The notes under the pieces: generated by a model | Told to the model about the DNA's origin: nothing | The model's input: only the letters and a program-made list of their open reading frames with translations | Database searches by the model: none | Shown: positions 62,175 through 64,000 of the stretch, one piece after another | How positions within the stretch are numbered: position 1 is the first letter of the stretch | How the letters are laid out: every line of letters starts with the position of its first letter | Made by a program: the position numbers and the translations under genes | NCBI RefSeq assembly: GCF_006546625.1 | Contig: NZ_VIAR01000006.1 | Location: 124,001-188,000 of the forward strand | Length of the DNA stretch: 64,000 nucleotides | DNA from: Haloflavibacter putidus | GTDB lineage: Bacteria; Bacteroidota; Bacteroidia; Flavobacteriales; Flavobacteriaceae | Direction: 5' to 3'

Positions 62175-64000
62175 TTACTTAACTATCAATTTTTTGGTAG
62201 TACTGTTATTTTTACTGAATAATTTTACCAGATAAACCCCACTAGATAAATTAAGGTTTATTTGCTGCGTTTCGCTAACTTCCTGCTGGTATATTTTCTC
62301 TCCTAATAAGGTAAATAGTTGCATTTTACTCTTTTCTTTCACGCCGCTTATTGTAAATGCACCACGAGTAGGGTTTGGATAGAGTTTTATGTTCGCTATT
62401 TCATTTTCAGCTACAGCTAAATCCTGATCCCATTCTTCTCCAACTTGATTTCCCCAAATATATTCTACCAAATCCGGCTGATCTATAAACGGGTTTCGGT
62501 TATACTGCCAAGTATAAACTATATTATTGCGGTTCATTTCATAATCGTCTGGCGGATCGTTTCTATGCCAGTCCAATAAAGTTTCTAAATCTCCTAATTC
62601 TCCGGTAATACTTGCACTAGGATAACCGTCTACCACAGATAAATCGTTATAGCGTACGGCCATATATAAAACACTTCTGGCCACATCTCCTTTAAAACTT
62701 CCTAAAGTTCCTACCGGACCATCATAACCGGCCGGACCATAATTTTGATTGCCACGAGAGCTGTTTTCAGGACCGTCTACTGCTCGTAAAGCGTGCGCAT
62801 CCGAATTTCCGTGACGAAGCGAATCTGCATTGGTTGTCCAAAAAACATCAGGACCGTCTGCAAAATCGTCATCTTCTATACTATAAAAACCACCACGCGA
62901 TCTAGGATAAGTATGTTCGCGATTCCAAGTTCCCGTATTGTCTGAAGTAGTTTGTATATCTAACTTTGGTCTGCCTTGTTCGGTATAAACCAACCAAACT
63001 TCGTTACTGTTTTCCGGATTTTGGTCAGCTTCTTTTAAAATATCGTACACGTCTGCATAGGTTTGTGTTCGAACTACATCTGGATCTGCTATAATATCTT
63101 GTAAAGCTTGGCGCAAAGCAGTTGTTGCCAAACCGTCTAAAGTGTTGTAATAACCATCTGGTTGGGTACTGGCAACCACATCATAAGTTGGGTTGGTTGG
63201 CGTACCCCACGGCGCTACCGTAAAATCGTTATCTACTACTCTAATTAGTAGATTATCATTTAATTTAAAAAAACCTTCCGGTAGTTCTGCCACACTTATA
63301 ACCATTTCTTCGTCTCCTTCATCTAAATTATCGTCTACCAATGTGATTGTAGTAGAAATAGTATTATCTCCTTCGGGAATTATAGGGGTGGTATTTCCGG
63401 TAAAATCATCCTGATTAAAACCATTATTATCTAAACTAAAATTGATGATCAAATCTTGGTCAACCGGTTCTTCTGTAGTAAAAGTAATTACAAAAGTATC
63501 TCCTTCATTATATTGGTCTTGGGTGGTGTTAAAACTCAAACCGTTTAGAACTACTCCACTCCCATCATTCAATTGTCGCGGGGTTGGCGTTGCAACAAAA
63601 TAACTGCCGTCGTTGGCAAGTTGTATAGACTCAAAACTTTTATTGTTATTGGCATCTTCGTCTATTTGCTCGGTTACGCCCAATAAGTTCATCAAGCTTG
63701 TAGCGTCCGGATCGCTGGCACCGTAAACTAAAGCGTCTACCAAATTGTTTGTAGTTGCCAAAGTTCCCTCGGGAAAATCGTTGTAATCTGCATCATAAAT
63801 GGCAACGGCATCTGCGCCATTTTGAATAACATTTGCACTTATTAAATATTGCGGAGTTGGCGTAACCGTATTGCTGCCAATTAGCAACAAACCATTAACA
63901 TCTGTAGTATAACCACTAAGGTCTATAGTATAGTAACTAGTGTCTCCGCCAGAGGTAGAGCCATTAAACAATACCACCACATAACCGTCTAACGGGAAAT
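62175..64000 (-). CDS. secreted endonuclease I with T9SS tail, N-terminus outside window
   Basis: The frame is open to the right edge of the window, so the start lies beyond base 64000. The visible 608 residues begin in a lamin-tail-like domain (LDGYVVVLFNGSTSGGD). A calx-beta-like domain follows (FVITFTTEEPVDQDL). An endonuclease I domain has WNREHTYPRSRGGF and SDAHALRAVDG, with the His in NREH as the likely catalytic residue and NQNYG after it. A T9SS type A tail ends the protein (LYPNPTRGAFTISG, LSSGVYLVKLF). It is predicted to be a secreted or surface nuclease that degrades external DNA. Confidence 0.87.
   Translation of the reverse strand, partial: FPLDGYVVVLFNGSTSGGDTSYYTIDLSGYTTDVNGLLLIGSNTVTPTPQYLISANVIQNGADAVAIYDADYNDFPEGTLATTNNLVDALVYGASDPDATSLMNLLGVTEQIDEDANNNKSFESIQLANDGSYFVATPTPRQLNDGSGVVLNGLSFNTTQDQYNEGDTFVITFTTEEPVDQDLIINFSLDNNGFNQDDFTGNTTPIIPEGDNTISTTITLVDDNLDEGDEEMVISVAELPEGFFKLNDNLLIRVVDNDFTVAPWGTPTNPTYDVVASTQPDGYYNTLDGLATTALRQALQDIIADPDVVRTQTYADVYDILKEADQNPENSNEVWLVYTEQGRPKLDIQTTSDNTGTWNREHTYPRSRGGFYSIEDDDFADGPDVFWTTNADSLRHGNSDAHALRAVDGPENSSRGNQNYGPAGYDGPVGTLGSFKGDVARSVLYMAVRYNDLSVVDGYPSASITGELGDLETLLDWHRNDPPDDYEMNRNNIVYTWQYNRNPFIDQPDLVEYIWGNQVGEEWDQDLAVAENEIANIKLYPNPTRGAFTISGVKEKSKMQLFTLLGEKIYQQEVSETQQINLNLSSGVYLVKLFSKNNSTTKKLIVK

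Overview
The window looks like a chromosomal segment of a marine-type flavobacterium (Bacteroidota, class Flavobacteriia). The DNA is AT-rich. Promoters carry the Bacteroidota -7 box TAnnTTTG instead of a sigma70 -10. Several proteins end in type IX secretion (T9SS) sorting tails with a YPNP motif. Families typical of the group are present: DUF3078, DUF6090, DUF4197, a bacterial mevalonate pathway, glutamine synthetase III and PID-CTERM-like peptides. No plasmid, prophage, insertion sequence, CRISPR array or rRNA gene was seen.

Layout. (1) 1-2278: DNA-end-joining enzymes of the LigD type, split into three adjacent genes (phosphoesterase, ligase, polymerase). (2) 2537-7808: a DUF421 membrane protein, then mevalonate-pathway enzymes (mvaD, a mevalonate-kinase-like GHMP kinase), a UbiA prenyltransferase, a ribosomal pseudouridine synthase and a tandem lipid-A-N-domain membrane protein. 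(3) 7843-18540, minus strand: three glycosyltransferases, then the cell-shape/elongasome genes rodA, mrdA, mreD, mreC, mreB and purH. (4) 18767-28305: an ABC-type permease, a T9SS cargo protein, dipeptidyl peptidase III, a fluoride channel and several small membrane or secreted proteins, including a DUF6090 gene with no usable start codon. (5) 28575-42595: housekeeping and B12 enzymes (fused isobutyryl-CoA mutase, B12-dependent ribonucleotide reductase, a BtuF-like binding protein, pyrF, prfA, purM, MscS channel). (6) 42674-48953: a complete curli-type amyloid operon (two curlin-like proteins, CsgE, CsgF, CsgG) that also encodes a large multidomain lipoprotein. (7) 49635-53775: glutamine synthetase III, a Ca/Na antiporter, a 59-residue conserved protein and apt. 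(8) 54027-54783: tRNA-Arg(ACG) followed by a tandem array of 185-bp units, each starting with a copy of the tRNA 3' end plus its terminator. (9) 54906-64000: surface and secreted proteins (a lipoprotein, a duplicated GEVED-domain T9SS protein, a large T9SS protein, a PID-CTERM-like peptide, an endonuclease I with T9SS tail) and a second pseudouridine synthase.

The strongest candidates for undescribed biology are the curli operon, the tRNA-derived tandem array and a glutamine synthetase promoter. In the curli operon CsgE carries an extra N-terminal beta-rich domain that may be CsgH-like, CsgG carries an added C-terminal barrel-like domain, and structured RNA elements surround the curlin gene. 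The glutamine synthetase promoter has two identical GAGGGGTGTT boxes 52 bp apart. A 9-mer, TTTACGGAA, recurs about 24 times across the window, far above chance.
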